Assembly (NCBI GenBank): GCA_944326685.1
Contig: CALVEV010000001.1
Location: 1-64,000, forward strand
From: Candidatus Gastranaerophilales bacterium
GTDB taxonomy: Bacteria; Cyanobacteriota; Vampirovibrionia; Gastranaerophilales; Gastranaerophilaceae
Direction of reading: 5' to 3'
DNA: 64,000 bases
Shown: positions 49,819 through 61,028 of the stretch, in pieces
Layout of the letters: every line of letters starts with the position of its first letter
How positions within the stretch are numbered: position 1 is the first letter of the stretch
Notes under the pieces: model-generated
The model's input: the letters and a program-made list of their open reading frames with translations, nothing else
Database searches by the model: none
What the model was told of the DNA's origin: nothing
Made by a program: the position numbers and the translations under genes

Positions 49819-52800
49819 TTAATTAGACAAGAAGTTAACATATGAATGTTGCATTTTACCAATTATCGATTCCATCAAACCAAATTTAGCTTCTAATTTT
49901 TGTCTATATTTTATAAGAGCAGCACTTTGAGCCTCTATTTTATCTTGTAAATTTGAAATATTTTTATTAATTCTATTTTCAGTAGTTCCAATATAACCAG
50001 AAGAACTAAGAGCGTTATCAACAATTTTACCCATTTGTAATAAAATACCAGGTTTATCAGTTGTTCCTGATAATAAAATTTTAACTGAATCAGAATCATC
50101 TTCTAATGCTTGCATAAATTTTTCTTTATCTATAACAAGAGCTGCAACATCTGTTGATATATCATTTGATGCTTCACCAGTTGTAATACCTACAGCAGCG
50201 AGATTTTTATATACATAACTTCCTGCAAGAGATGATGTAACAAGTCTTTTCAAATTATTTTTTATTAACTTCAACATTGTATCATGTGCTAAATCAGTAC
50301 TTCCTGATAATTCTTTTTCAAGGCCTTCTATCAAAGTATTATAAGAATCAATTATATCTAAAACAGCATTATAAATACTATCATCATCTTGTTCTACAGT
50401 TATAGTTGTGCTTTCACCTTTAGAAAGACCTTTTAAATTAATTGTTAAACCTTTTATTTTTGAAATATCACTAGTAATGATGTTAGATGAAGATGTAACT
50501 GTTGTTCCATTTATTCTTACTATTGCATTTTTACCTAATGTTTGAGCTGAAGTAACAAGGGATTCAACACCATTAACAGTTTCAGTAAAGCCCATAATAT
50601 CAGTAAAGTTACTATCTCCACTTTCTATATTAATTAAAGACTCACCAGTAAGAGTAGATTGAAGAACCAAAGTTCCTGATAATGAATCCCAATAAGCAGA
50701 AGCATAAGCTTTATCTGATGCATTTATTTGTTTGATTAAACTATTAAGAGTTGTAGTTGAATCAATTGTAAAAGTTGCATCTCCTATTGTAAAGCTTCCT
50801 TCGGTTATATTTCCTGCTTTAAATAATCCAGCTTCTGTTATCAATGAATTAATATTTACTTTGTATAATGCTCGAGAACCTTCTATATTAGATTCTGATT
50901 TTTGAGTTAAATTTGCAATTGTTGCAAAATTAGTTTTATCATTAGACGCACCTATAACTAATTTTTCACCACCAACCATTTTAAAAGCAATAATACCTGT
51001 ATTTTTATCTGCAGTTGGATTTTTAACAATATTGCCATCTGTATCTAGGAAACCTGCTTCGATTGTTTTACCAGTTTTAGCCGCAACTTCTACAACAATT
51101 TTATCAAATAGAACCTCAAAAGAATCATTTGAATTAACATTTACAGTAGCTTTAACACCATCTACATATAGACTTAATTCGCCATCTTTAATATTTACTG
51201 TACTTAATTTAGTATTTCCATCTGCAAAATTTGCAACAGATGTTATAACATCTTCTTGATATGTTAGACTTGATGAACTAGTAGCATATTTATCAACATT
51301 TGTAGTTACTAAATTAAGAGTATCTTGAATACCAGAAGTTCCACCTGTAATAGCGAAACCATCAACACCATTATCAATTCTTATTACACCATCTTGAATA
51401 ACAGCATTAACACCTTCTTTTTGCAATTTTTCAAGCAATGAACCTACTGTTTCAGTAGAAGATATGTTAATAATATGTTGGGTTTGGTCAGGACCATTTC
51501 CAGTTGTAAAGAAAAGAGATCCTTCTGCAATAAATCCATTTTTATCAAAGTCTGATAACAACATATCCTCAGTTATTAAACCAGATGTTACACCTGTATC
51601 CCAATGGATAATTTGAGAATCATAATCTCCTTGATTAATATTAGCTAAGCCGAGCTTTTGAACAACATCACTTGTTCCATCTGCTAGTTTGATTTGTCCA
51701 TCGGAACTCAATTTTATATATGTTTCACCAGTTGGTTTAGTTACAATAGAACCATCAATACCATATACTTTAATTGCACTAAATAGTTGACCAATTGTAG
51801 TATTTTCATCAATTAAAATACCACTAGTTAATATATCTGAACCATCAAGAATATTCAAATACCCACTAGAAACACCAAGACTAGATAGCTTTGTATTTTC
51901 ATCAATATTTTCAGTTGTATTAAATCTTATAGGGTCAGAAATATAACCTGTATCAATATTGTTATATGCTCCACCTTGCATTAAGTAATTACCTAAAGCT
52001 CCTCCTAATGCAAAGGTATGATCATCACTTCTAAAAGAGACTTTTCCATCTGCATCAACATTAAGTTCAATGCCATAAACCGCAAATGTATCAGCAATAT
52101 CTTGTAAAGTATCTGTTTCTAAGAATGACAATGAATATTGAGTATTACCATCTACTGTCAACCTTATAACTCCACCATCTTCAAATCCCATTGAGGCAAC
52201 AGTATCATCCATACTTAATTTATTAGTATATTTTAATGAACTAGAAGATGAATTTACATAAGGAAGATCTACAATCAATGGCTCATCTGTTACATATTTT
52301 TTATCAGTATTTACATAACCAGTAGATCCAGATGTCAAATAATTACCTAAATCTCCTGTAAATATAAATGAATGTTCCTTGCTACTAATTGTTAAAGCAC
52401 CATTTGTATTATTTATTGCAACATTTATTCCTAGTGTTTGAAGAGAATTAATAATATTTTGAAGGGTATCATTGGCACTAAATGAAATAGATTTTGTTTC
52501 TGTTCCATCAAGAATCATATTTAATTCTGCACCATCTTTAAATCCCATTTCTGCTAGTGTTGAATTTGTAGTCAATTTTGAAGATGTTTGATTCCAATTA
52601 GTAAGTTTAAACTTAGAAATCATATTAGATGAACCATCTATTAATGAATAACCATCTGCAGAAGATATAGAAACTTTCCCTGATGCATCAACACTCATAT
52701 TAAAACCATAAGGTTTTAATGTATTTGTTATTTGTTCTATAGTCATAGAATTATCAACATCTATAGAATTAATAACATTTCCATTGGTATCAACAACATA

Positions 52801-55800
52801 TACTTGACCATTTGTTATTCCAATATTTGCAAGAATTGAATTGTTATTAATTACATTTGTTTTTTGATATGACAAATCTTGGGAAATAAATTCGCTATCA
52901 AAATTTGTATATGTTGGATTATTACCTTGTAATATATTTCCAATATTTCCAGCTAAAGTAAAAGTTTTGTCATAACTAGTTGCAGATATAACACCATTAG
53001 ATATACTCATATTTATACCTAATGCAGCTAAATCATCCATTATTGTTTGAACACTATCAGTAGAATCATAATCAAGATTTATAACTTGTGACTCACCAAT
53101 TACAACTCTTAATGTACCACCAGCATTAGATTTCAACAAATCAGCAACAGTTGAATTTGCTGTAATATTTTGTTTATTTGATTTATATGTTAAAGCAGTA
53201 TGGCTTTCATAACCTTTTATATTATTTTGATAACCTGTAGAACCTTTTGTAAGAGCAGATGCTAAATCACCAGAAAATACAAAAGAATGAGAATTACTTG
53301 TTGCAGTAAATTTACCATTTGCATCAACAGAAGCTGTAATACCAACTGCATTTAATGAATTTATAATATCTTGGATAGAATTTTTAGCACCAAAATCAAA
53401 ATTCATTTGGGTTGTACCATCAAGTAATAAATTAAGAGTAGAGCCGGAAGAGAAACCTAATTGCTCAAGAGTTGTTGCAGTTGTTAATTTCCCTGTTGTA
53501 GCAGTCCAAGTATCAAGTTTCAAAGCCGAAACAAAGTTTGATGAACCATCAACAAGTTTATTTGGAGTATTAGAACTAATTGTTACTTTTTTATTTGCAG
53601 TATCTAAAGATAAAGTAAATCCATATGCTGATAAGGTTGATTTTATTTGATCAAGAGTTTTTGAACTATCAATATTAATACTACTTAGGAAATTCCCATC
53701 AGCATCTAAAATATTTATTGTACCATCTTTTATGCCAAGATTTTCTAACACAGTTGTATTAGTTAATGGAAGTGTAATTTGATTATTTATGCCATTAGAG
53801 ACATATTCATTCGGAGTATTTTCTACTGTGAAATTATCTCCCAATAGTGCCTTAGCTAAATCTCCTTGCATTGATATATTTTTATCACTATTTACAGAGA
53901 ATACACCATCAGCAGAAACTTCGGCGTTAACCCCATAATAAGCCAAATCATTTATAACATCATTTAATGTATCATCTTTATCATAAGATAGATTATATTG
54001 AACACCATCAACCATTAAGTTAATAGATCCGCCTTTACCTGTACCAATTAGCTCACTAACTTTAGTTGTTTCAGCCAATTTAACATATCCGATTGTTTTT
54101 GTTGCATTCGCATATGATGATGTACTGCTTGATGAAGAATTTTTTAATAAAGTATCAAATAACTCCCCTTCAAAAGATATTCCTGCAGAATCATATACTT
54201 CTATTTTTAGTTGGTTTCCAGAATAACTAGCATTTACTCCTCCAACCGAATAATTTAAATAATAAATTAAATCTTCAAGGGTTGAACCTGAATAAAATGT
54301 TTTAGTATAAGTTTGTCCACTTTTTTTAATTGTTATAGAATTCTCTGCTTTTGATGTAATTGATTCTAAAGTTGAACGAAGTTCTGCTGTTTTCATTTTA
54401 TATTTTTCATGATTAGGCATATTTGATTCTATCCAAGAAGAAGTTTTTGCTTGAACACTACCTTGATTAACACTACCATGCATTGAAGAATCATAAACAC
54501 AACTATTGTCTAATGCATAACTTGTAGAACCATAAAAAGCACCATAGTTTGTTCGACCTCCAACAACCCCCATTGCATATGATGAAGTAATAGAGTTAGT
54601 ATTATAACCAACAAAACCACCAAGGGCTAGATTATTTGCACCAACCATGCCGCTAACATTAGATTTAGAATAAGAGTCACTTATAGTACCATTATTACTT
54701 CCGACAAATCCACCCAAGAAAATGGTATCATAAACCATAGTCCCATATGAAGATAAATATATGTTATTATTAGCATAAGATTGATAAATGGTGCCAAGAT
54801 TATTACCAACTAGTCCTCCAATAACATTCATTCCACGACTAGTATTATTGTTATATTGTTCTATGGTAACAGAATCAGAAAAAGAATAATTAATACGACT
54901 TGCACTATCCAATTCGCCAACTAACCCGCCAGCATACATATTCCCTGAAAAAGTTGACCCGGAAGAAATACTAAAATAACCATTGTTTACATAGCAATTA
55001 TTAATATAAGATGTCCCTGATATTCTACCCACCAAACCTCCAACATAAGATGTTGAAGATGGGGTAATGGAAATATTAATATTTTCGACTCCTAAATCAT
55101 CTATTCTTGCATTTTGAATAACTCCAAAAATACCTGCTGTATTATTAGGTGCTGATGTTATACTTACATTTTTTATAATATTACCATTAGCATTTAAAGT
55201 CCCTTGAAATGGATTAGAAGATGTCCCTATTGGAGTAAAATTTACTCCACTCATATCTATATCTTGGTTTAATATAAAAGTAGCACCCTGTGTTGAAATC
55301 CCACTATTCACTTTCTCTGCTAATGATATTAAATCTTCTTTAGAACTTATAGAATAATAATAAATATTATATTGAGAAAAATCTGATACACTTGATACAG
55401 GTAAAATATAAGGAGCTCCAACATAACTCGTAGAATGAATAAATGTTAATCCAGATGCTTGAATATTAGATGAAGTGATAACCATATCAGAAGTAGTATT
55501 TGTTGTTAAATTTAGTGCATCTGCGAGATTTCCTGTTACGTATCCTCCACTTATAGATAAATTAGAACCATTCATCTTAGCATATTCAACACCAGAAGTT
55601 CCATAATAACTATTAAGCTTGCTATTTATTGCAGAAACCCAATTATTAAATGTTGCTGTATTTTTGCCTCCAGATAGAGAATATGAACCATTAGTTGAAT
55701 CTGATAAAATTAGAGTGCCATCTGAAGCATATAGATTATATGTAAAATCTGATGAGTTAGGATTTGTTGATGCAGTACCTCCATTTAGTACCGAATCAAT

Positions 55801-58800
55801 TGTAGTTGAACCTGTTGCAGTAACAGTATTAGCATTAGTTTTTTGAGTATGAGTAATTGAACCTTGATTACCTAATAAAGCTCTTGCTACATTACCAGAT
55901 ATAGATACATTTTCTTCACTAGTAGCAGTAAATTCTCCACTAGAAGATAATGAGGCAGTTACTCCATATGTTCCTAAATCATCTATAACATCTTGAATTG
56001 TATCAGTAGAACTATAACTAAAGTTTATCTGAGTACCATTTACAGTAAGTTTTAAAGAACCTCCATCAACGCTACCTAATAATTCTCCAATTTTAGTACT
56101 TGTTGTTATATTACTTCGCTTGTTATAAGTCAATGTTTTTGAATTATTTTCTGTTTTATTAATATTCGTAGAAGTATATTCCGGAAGTAGAACATCTGCC
56201 AAACCTCCTGATAAATATAAATTAGTATCTGTATTACTTGATACTGTAAATTGGTAATTTGAATTTGAGTAACTAGCATTAACTCCCGGTATATTATTCA
56301 AATAATTTATAACATCTTCTAAGGTATCAAATCGGTCAAAAGTTTTGGTATGAGTAACTCCACCTACAGATACATTTAATGTTCTACTTTCATCAGAATG
56401 TAGTCCCATTCTATAAAGTTCTGTTGGATGATATGAACTAGTAGGATTACTAGTTGTATAATGATGTATTTTATCTTCTAAATAAACATTAGTAGCTTTT
56501 GTTAATCCTGTTGTCTCAACTGTTTGATCATCACTAATAGTATTCTTTACATAACACAAAGAAAAAGTTGGAGAATATGTTATAGGAATAGCATAAAAAC
56601 TACCTTGTTTAAGATTTGAAACAGAAGTAGTATGAGGCGATATATATGAATATATAGATGTATATTTTCCTCCTTGAGCTGCTGCAAGGACTCCTCCAAG
56701 TTGAGCAGTATTTGAAATATTATTCGCAGTAACATCTCCTGATATATATGCGTTACTTATCTTAACATCTCGCCCAGCATTAAAAGCAGCAAAACCACCT
56801 ACAACTGCATTTTTTGCTTCATTAATTGTAATATTTGTGTCAACTTGAATATTATTAAAAGTTGAAACATCAGCAAGATCATAGGCGGTTTCTCTCCAAC
56901 CTATAATACCGACTACCCCTCCTGCATATATTAAAGAAGTCTTTGTAGTTAGTGTTTGTGTATTAATATCAACATCAACATATATATCGCTAATATTAGA
57001 ATTCCTTACTGCCCCTACTAAACCACCTATAGAAAGCCTTAAAGAACTAAAATTTTGATTATTGTAACTAATGTTTCCTCCATCAACTACACAATTACTA
57101 ATTGTAGACTCATATGAATTACCTACTAATGTTCCCAAACCATGAGCTGTAGTTGAGCTAATACCAGTAATATTTATTGAAACATTTTCAAGTCGAACAT
57201 CTTTAACTACTGCGTATCCTATTGACCCAAATAACCCAGTACCTGAATCTTTTAAATTAAAATCCTTAGAAGCATTTATACTTGCATTTGATATAGTATG
57301 TCCTCCGCCATAAAAATTTCCTTGAAAAAACGCTCCGTTATCATTGCCAATAGGGTCAAATGATATTCCGCTCATATCTATATCATTTTTTAATACAAAA
57401 GTAATACCAGATGTTGAATTTTTTGCATTAACCAATTCTGATAATTTAACCAAATCTTGAGCATCATATATCCCGTAAACAGCTCCTGGAGTCAAAGCAG
57501 AGAAATTGGAAAGTTTTTGTAAGCTTACATTTTCATATTGCGTATCTACAGCTGAAACAAAACCTTTAAACTTATTATACTCAATCTCTGTACTAGTTAA
57601 TTTTATACCACTAACAGATGATGAAGTTGTTAATCCTAATGAATTAGCTATATTACCTGTAATATAACCACCTGTTATTTTTAAAGAATTACCTTCTAAT
57701 GTTGCATAATTTACACCTGAGGTACCATAATAACTATTTAAAGAAGAATTTATTGCATTAATAAATGTTCCTATTGTTGCTACATTATTCCCTCCTGACT
57801 TCGAATAAGTCCCAGAATATGCAGTTCCAGTAATTTTATTCCCATAGCTATCATATAATGTATATGTATAATTACTACTACTTGGAGATGAAACAAACTG
57901 CCCATTATTAATTATATAATCAATATATGTATTACTTGTAACAGGAGTTTCAACACCAGATTCAATACTACCATTACTAGATATTGTCGTACTATAACCT
58001 GAAGGGATATATGTTATTGCAGTATTACTTGAAATTTCAGTTTTAGTCCCAGTTTCTTTTAACCCTAAACTGTTAACTAAACTTCCTGATAAACTAACAC
58101 CTTCAATATAAATTTTACCATCAGAATCAATTCGCATAGAGCCACCTGCAGCTTCTATGTCAGCTTTGATTGTTGCTAATGTATCTGTTAATTGATAAGT
58201 TTTAGATACTCCATCATTAATTGTTAATGTTGGGGTTCCAATATTAGGAATATCACTAAGCTTTGTAGTCATCGATGCTACAACATTAGAAATAGGAGTT
58301 AATTCTCCACTACTTGTTGATGTAGTTTTTGTAACGACAGTAAGGTTTCCACTTGATATTGTTGTGCCTGATATTGTTGGTGATAGATTTAAAATATCAA
58401 CAATATCGCCACTTAAAGTTACTCCTTGAACACTTATAATACCGTTTTCAATTTTTGCAGAACCACCAGCTGCCTGAATATCTGCTAATATTGTACTAAT
58501 TTTAGTAGTATTCGCATATGTTTTATTTGTAGCATTTATTGATAGACTTTTATTTGTCGTAACACCTAAATCTTTCAATGTATTTTCAGCTGTCGCAACA
58601 TTTTCTACACCACCAACAGTGATTGCAGTACCACTTGTCATTTCTGTACCTTGCCCAATAGCACTTAAACCTAACGCAGTAAGTAATGATCCAGAAAGTT
58701 TAACCCCTTCTATAGATATAGTATTATCATCATTTATTTTAAAAGTTCCACCTTGGGCGGTTATTAAATTACTTATGCTTTGTAGAGTAGAATCCTTTGT

Positions 58801-60765
58801 AATTGTTTGAGAAGTTCCACCATTTATAGATAATGTATAATTTGATGTAGTACCAGTAATATCACCTATTTTAGAAGACATTGTTATATTATTATCAACT
58901 GATTCTTCTACTCCACCAGTTCCAGTAGAAGATGAATTTGTTATTATAGATAATGCGCCTGATGTAATTGATGTTCCTTGACCAGTTGCTTCAAAACCTA
59001 ACAATCCAGCTAATGTTCCACCTAATGTCACTCCTGAAACATTCATAATACCATCTTTGAATTCAACTGTACCACCTGCGGTTTTGATATCTTGAATTAC
59101 AGTATTTAATGTTGTAGTTTTATTATATGTTTTTGTACTACCATCAATAATTAGTGTTTGATTAGCAACTGCTCCTAAATCTTCTAAAGTAGTTGATATT
59201 GTTGCAGCTTCTTGATAATAATCAGTTTTTGATGTCATACCCAATTGGGTTGCTAATGTACCTGTTATATATCCATCATCTATTTTTATTTGTTGGGTAT
59301 TTTCATCAAAAGAAGCATTTAACCCAAAACCTTTTAATTGATTAATAAAATCATTAATTGTTATATTTTGATTATTATTATTAATAACTCCTACTTGAGT
59401 ACCATCTGATTTATACGCAGTGTAAGCCATTGCGGAGGTTACACCTAATTCTGATAACAAAGTATCTCCTGTAGCTTTATATGTTACAGTATGCGCATTA
59501 CTAGTTAATGTTGTTCCGCCTTTTGTTACCTCTAAACCTAGTGCATCAATTAAAGTTCCTGAGATTTCGACACCATTAGTATCAATCTCTATTACACCAT
59601 CTGAATCAATAGACATATCAACACCTTTTGCATTTAATAAATCTTTTACTGTTTGCAAGGTAGTTGTTGTCCCTAAATTATTACTAGCTCCATCAATAAC
59701 TAATGTTTTTGTTGATGTAATACCAATATCAGCTAATGTTGTTGTAAAATCTGCAGCATGACCTTTTTGGAATGTCAAATTTTGGCTTTCCATTATAGTA
59801 CGTTCTTCAACATCACCTAAGTTTAATGCTTCCTTAATATTTGAACCACCTGATACAGATTCAATAACAGCTCCACGAATTGTTATATTACCTTGAGTAT
59901 CTATAGATGCTTCTTCTGCATTAACATTTGTACTTTTTAAATAAGATAAAAATTGTCCCAAAGTATTAATTGTTGTTGATGTAGATGTTCCTTGTTTTTG
60001 TATTGTATAATTTGTTCCACTTTTAGTAATTGTATGAGTAGCGCCTTCTATTTTAATATCACCAGCAGTAACACCTAATTTATATAATTCGGTATCAGAA
60101 GTAGCATATACTAAAGACCCTGAAATTACTCCAGATACATTTGTATCTTGAAGTTTTAATGCATTTTTTAAACCTGTACCACCATCGTTTATATTACTCA
60201 CTGCAGTATTTACAGTAAATGTACTCTTTTTTTGATTGAAAGATGCAACGACACCAACATTACTAAATTTTTCGATTAATGATTTTATTGTATCATTTTC
60301 AGAAATATTAAAAGATTTACTGTTTACTGTAATAGTACCAGTCTGAACTCCTAAAGTTCCTAATGTAGTATCTAAAGTAGCAAATTGAGTAACCGAATCC
60401 TTTTGACCACTTGTTGCTTTAGTTGATGTAGCTAATTGATCAACTAATACATCATAACTTTGACGAGCTGCTTCTGTAGTTGCTGTAGCCGTAACTATAT
60501 TCGTATTTGAAGATGTTGCCAAATTCTGCATGAATAAATCCATTGAAGGAATTCCAAATTGAGAATCTGTTATCTTCTGTAATGTTGCTTGAAAACTTGA
60601 AAAATATGATTTTATACCATTAACAACATTTAATAATTCTTGTTGTGCTTTTTGCTCCTCTTGCAAGCTAGTTAATGTAGTAGATTTTACAGACACTAAA
60701 GATTCTATCCATGACGCAGTATCTAATCCTGATGATAAACCACTAAATGTAATTGTACCAGCCAT
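49819..60765 (-). CDS. Giant FliD-like surface protein with hook-IN-like repeats and two GLUG blocks
   Basis: A 3,648-residue open frame without interruption. Residues 1-110 match the FliD N-terminal domain (TFSGLSSGLDTASWIESLV), and about 3400-3648 the FliD C-terminal domain, ending in coiled coil (NRINKNISNLQDKIEAQSAALIKYRQKLEAKFGLM). Between them I count about 24 beta-rich repeats of 75-110 residues of the Flagellin-hook-IN kind, such as TLEDLGAVANQTLIIDGSTKTY...TVEFKDGIMNVSGVTLGGTLAGLLG. Two GLUG-rich blocks interrupt them, about 1087-1455 and 1793-2128, each starting TF[VI]L-DIDMSG. Ordinary FliD is 400-900 residues. No signal peptide is seen, so export would need a flagellar-type or related system. 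GGAGG lies 4 nt before the ATG. Filament cap, giant adhesin or both are possible. No other flagellar gene is in the window. Confidence 0.85.
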   Translation of the reverse strand: MAGTITFSGLSSGLDTASWIESLVSVKSTTLTSLQEEQKAQQELLNVVNGIKSYFSSFQATLQKITDSQFGIPSMDLFMQNLATSSNTNIVTATATTEAARQSYDVLVDQLATSTKATSGQKDSVTQFATLDTTLGTLGVQTGTITVNSKSFNISENDTIKSLIEKFSNVGVVASFNQKKSTFTVNTAVSNINDGGTGLKNALKLQDTNVSGVISGSLVYATSDTELYKLGVTAGDIKIEGATHTITKSGTNYTIQKQGTSTSTTINTLGQFLSYLKSTNVNAEEASIDTQGNITIRGAVIESVSGGSNIKEALNLGDVEERTIMESQNLTFQKGHAADFTTTLADIGITSTKTLVIDGASNNLGTTTTLQTVKDLLNAKGVDMSIDSDGVIEIDTNGVEISGTLIDALGLEVTKGGTTLTSNAHTVTYKATGDTLLSELGVTSAMAYTAYKSDGTQVGVINNNNQNITINDFINQLKGFGLNASFDENTQQIKIDDGYITGTLATQLGMTSKTDYYQEAATISTTLEDLGAVANQTLIIDGSTKTYNKTTTLNTVIQDIKTAGGTVEFKDGIMNVSGVTLGGTLAGLLGFEATGQGTSITSGALSIITNSSSTGTGGVEESVDNNITMSSKIGDITGTTSNYTLSINGGTSQTITKDSTLQSISNLITAQGGTFKINDDNTISIEGVKLSGSLLTALGLSAIGQGTEMTSGTAITVGGVENVATAENTLKDLGVTTNKSLSINATNKTYANTTKISTILADIQAAGGSAKIENGIISVQGVTLSGDIVDILNLSPTISGTTISSGNLTVVTKTTSTSSGELTPISNVVASMTTKLSDIPNIGTPTLTINDGVSKTYQLTDTLATIKADIEAAGGSMRIDSDGKIYIEGVSLSGSLVNSLGLKETGTKTEISSNTAITYIPSGYSTTISSNGSIESGVETPVTSNTYIDYIINNGQFVSSPSSSNYTYTLYDSYGNKITGTAYSGTYSKSGGNNVATIGTFINAINSSLNSYYGTSGVNYATLEGNSLKITGGYITGNIANSLGLTTSSSVSGIKLTSTEIEYNKFKGFVSAVDTQYENVSLQKLSNFSALTPGAVYGIYDAQDLVKLSELVNAKNSTSGITFVLKNDIDMSGISFDPIGNDNGAFFQGNFYGGGHTISNASINASKDFNLKDSGTGLFGSIGYAVVKDVRLENVSINITGISSTTAHGLGTLVGNSYESTISNCVVDGGNISYNNQNFSSLRLSIGGLVGAVRNSNISDIYVDVDINTQTLTTKTSLIYAGGVVGIIGWRETAYDLADVSTFNNIQVDTNITINEAKNAVVGGFAAFNAGRDVKISNAYISGDVTANNISNTAQLGGVLAAAQGGKYTSIYSYISPHTTSVSNLKQGSFYAIPITYSPTFSLCYVKNTISDDQTVETTGLTKATNVYLEDKIHHYTTSNPTSSYHPTELYRMGLHSDESRTLNVSVGGVTHTKTFDRFDTLEDVINYLNNIPGVNASYSNSNYQFTVSSNTDTNLYLSGGLADVLLPEYTSTNINKTENNSKTLTYNKRSNITTSTKIGELLGSVDGGSLKLTVNGTQINFSYSSTDTIQDVIDDLGTYGVTASLSSSGEFTATSEENVSISGNVARALLGNQGSITHTQKTNANTVTATGSTTIDSVLNGGTASTNPNSSDFTYNLYASDGTLILSDSTNGSYSLSGGKNTATFNNWVSAINSKLNSYYGTSGVEYAKMNGSNLSISGGYVTGNLADALNLTTNTTSDMVITSSNIQASGLTFIHSTSYVGAPYILPVSSVSDFSQYNIYYYSISSKEDLISLAEKVNSGISTQGATFILNQDIDMSGVNFTPIGTSSNPFQGTLNANGNIIKNVSITSAPNNTAGIFGVIQNARIDDLGVENINISITPSSTSYVGGLVGRISGTSYINNCYVNNGYFSISSGSTFSGNMYAGGLVGELDSASRINYSFSDSVTIEQYNNNTSRGMNVIGGLVGNNLGTIYQSYANNNIYLSSYGTMVYDTIFLGGFVGSNNGTISDSYSKSNVSGMVGANNLALGGFVGYNTNSITSSYAMGVVGGRTNYGAFYGSTSYALDNSCVYDSSMHGSVNQGSVQAKTSSWIESNMPNHEKYKMKTAELRSTLESITSKAENSITIKKSGQTYTKTFYSGSTLEDLIYYLNYSVGGVNASYSGNQLKIEVYDSAGISFEGELFDTLLKNSSSSSTSSYANATKTIGYVKLAETTKVSELIGTGKGGSINLMVDGVQYNLSYDKDDTLNDVINDLAYYGVNAEVSADGVFSVNSDKNISMQGDLAKALLGDNFTVENTPNEYVSNGINNQITLPLTNTTVLENLGIKDGTINILDADGNFLSSINIDSSKTLDQIKSTLSAYGFTLSLDTANKKVTISSNTPNKLVDGSSNFVSALKLDTWTATTGKLTTATTLEQLGFSSGSTLNLLLDGTTQMNFDFGAKNSIQDIINSLNAVGITASVDANGKFTATSNSHSFVFSGDLASALTKGSTGYQNNIKGYESHTALTYKSNKQNITANSTVADLLKSNAGGTLRVVIGESQVINLDYDSTDSVQTIMDDLAALGINMSISNGVISATSYDKTFTLAGNIGNILQGNNPTYTNFDSEFISQDLSYQKTNVINNNSILANIGITNGQVYVVDTNGNVINSIDVDNSMTIEQITNTLKPYGFNMSVDASGKVSISSADGYSLIDGSSNMISKFKLTNWNQTSSKLTTNSTLAEMGFKDGAELNMILDGTETKSISFSANDTLQNIINSLQTLGINVAINNTNGALTISSKEHSFIFTGDLGNYLTSGSTGYVNTDKKYVTDEPLIVDLPYVNSSSSSLKYTNKLSMDDTVASMGFEDGGVIRLTVDGNTQYSLSFLETDTLQDIADTFAVYGIELNVDADGKVSFRSDDHTFALGGALGNYLMQGGAYNNIDTGYISDPIRFNTTENIDENTKLSSLGVSSGYLNILDGSDILTSGILIDENTTIGQLFSAIKVYGIDGSIVTKPTGETYIKLSSDGQIKLADGTSDVVQKLGLANINQGDYDSQIIHWDTGVTSGLITEDMLLSDFDKNGFIAEGSLFFTTGNGPDQTQHIINISSTETVGSLLEKLQKEGVNAVIQDGVIRIDNGVDGFAITGGTSGIQDTLNLVTTNVDKYATSSSSLTYQEDVITSVANFADGNTKLSTVNIKDGELSLYVDGVKATVNVNSNDSFEVLFDKIVVEVAAKTGKTIEAGFLDTDGNIVKNPTADKNTGIIAFKMVGGEKLVIGASNDKTNFATIANLTQKSESNIEGSRALYKVNINSLITEAGLFKAGNITEGSFTIGDATFTIDSTTTLNSLIKQINASDKAYASAYWDSLSGTLVLQSTLTGESLINIESGDSNFTDIMGFTETVNGVESLVTSAQTLGKNAIVRINGTTVTSSSNIITSDISKIKGLTINLKGLSKGESTTITVEQDDDSIYNAVLDIIDSYNTLIEGLEKELSGSTDLAHDTMLKLIKNNLKRLVTSSLAGSYVYKNLAAVGITTGEASNDISTDVAALVIDKEKFMQALEDDSDSVKILLSGTTDKPGILLQMGKIVDNALSSSGYIGTTENRINKNISNLQDKIEAQSAALIKYRQKLEAKFGLMESIIGKMQHSYVNFLSN
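53840..57938. repeat. Two adjacent blocks of a segmental duplication inside the giant gene
   Basis: Block A (about 55862-57938) and block B (about 53840-55815) share the same order: a LNSYYGTSGV module, GLUG block, a THTKTF/YTKTF module with TLED, and a GGSxxL hook-IN repeat ending in ALLG. See GGYITGNIANSLGLTT versus GGYVTGNLADALNLTT. The protein similarity is far from identical, so the duplication is old. Confidence 0.7.
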
Positions 60766-60908
60766 TAGACCTCCAAATTGTCATTAGTACGTGATAGTTT
60801 TACAACAATAAACTAGCATTATTCATTCCATAATAAAAATTTTATACAGTATTTATAATATCCTTTATATATCTGCCGCTACTTATCTATTTATTTGGAA
60901 TAAATGAG

Positions 60909-60929
60909 CCATAAATATTCTATTTATGG
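60909..60929. repeat. Perfect 8-bp inverted repeat between the giant gene and the TPR gene
   Basis: CCATAAAT (60909-60916), ATTCT, ATTTATGG (60922-60929). It is an operator- or structure-like site in the 263-bp divergent region, where I found nothing else clear except AT-rich -10-like boxes. Confidence 0.4.
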
Positions 60930-61028
60930 TATATATCTATTATATCACTATTCCCCATTTTTTCAAGCCTTATCTAAATAAATGTTAAGTTTTCCACAAG
61001 ATATTCTATTTAGTATAAAATATTTATT

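Noticed and set aside
58619-58810. Short plus-strand frames antisense to the giant gene (also at 51032 and 55619)
   Set aside because: They mirror the repeat structure of the giant gene and have no ribosome sites.
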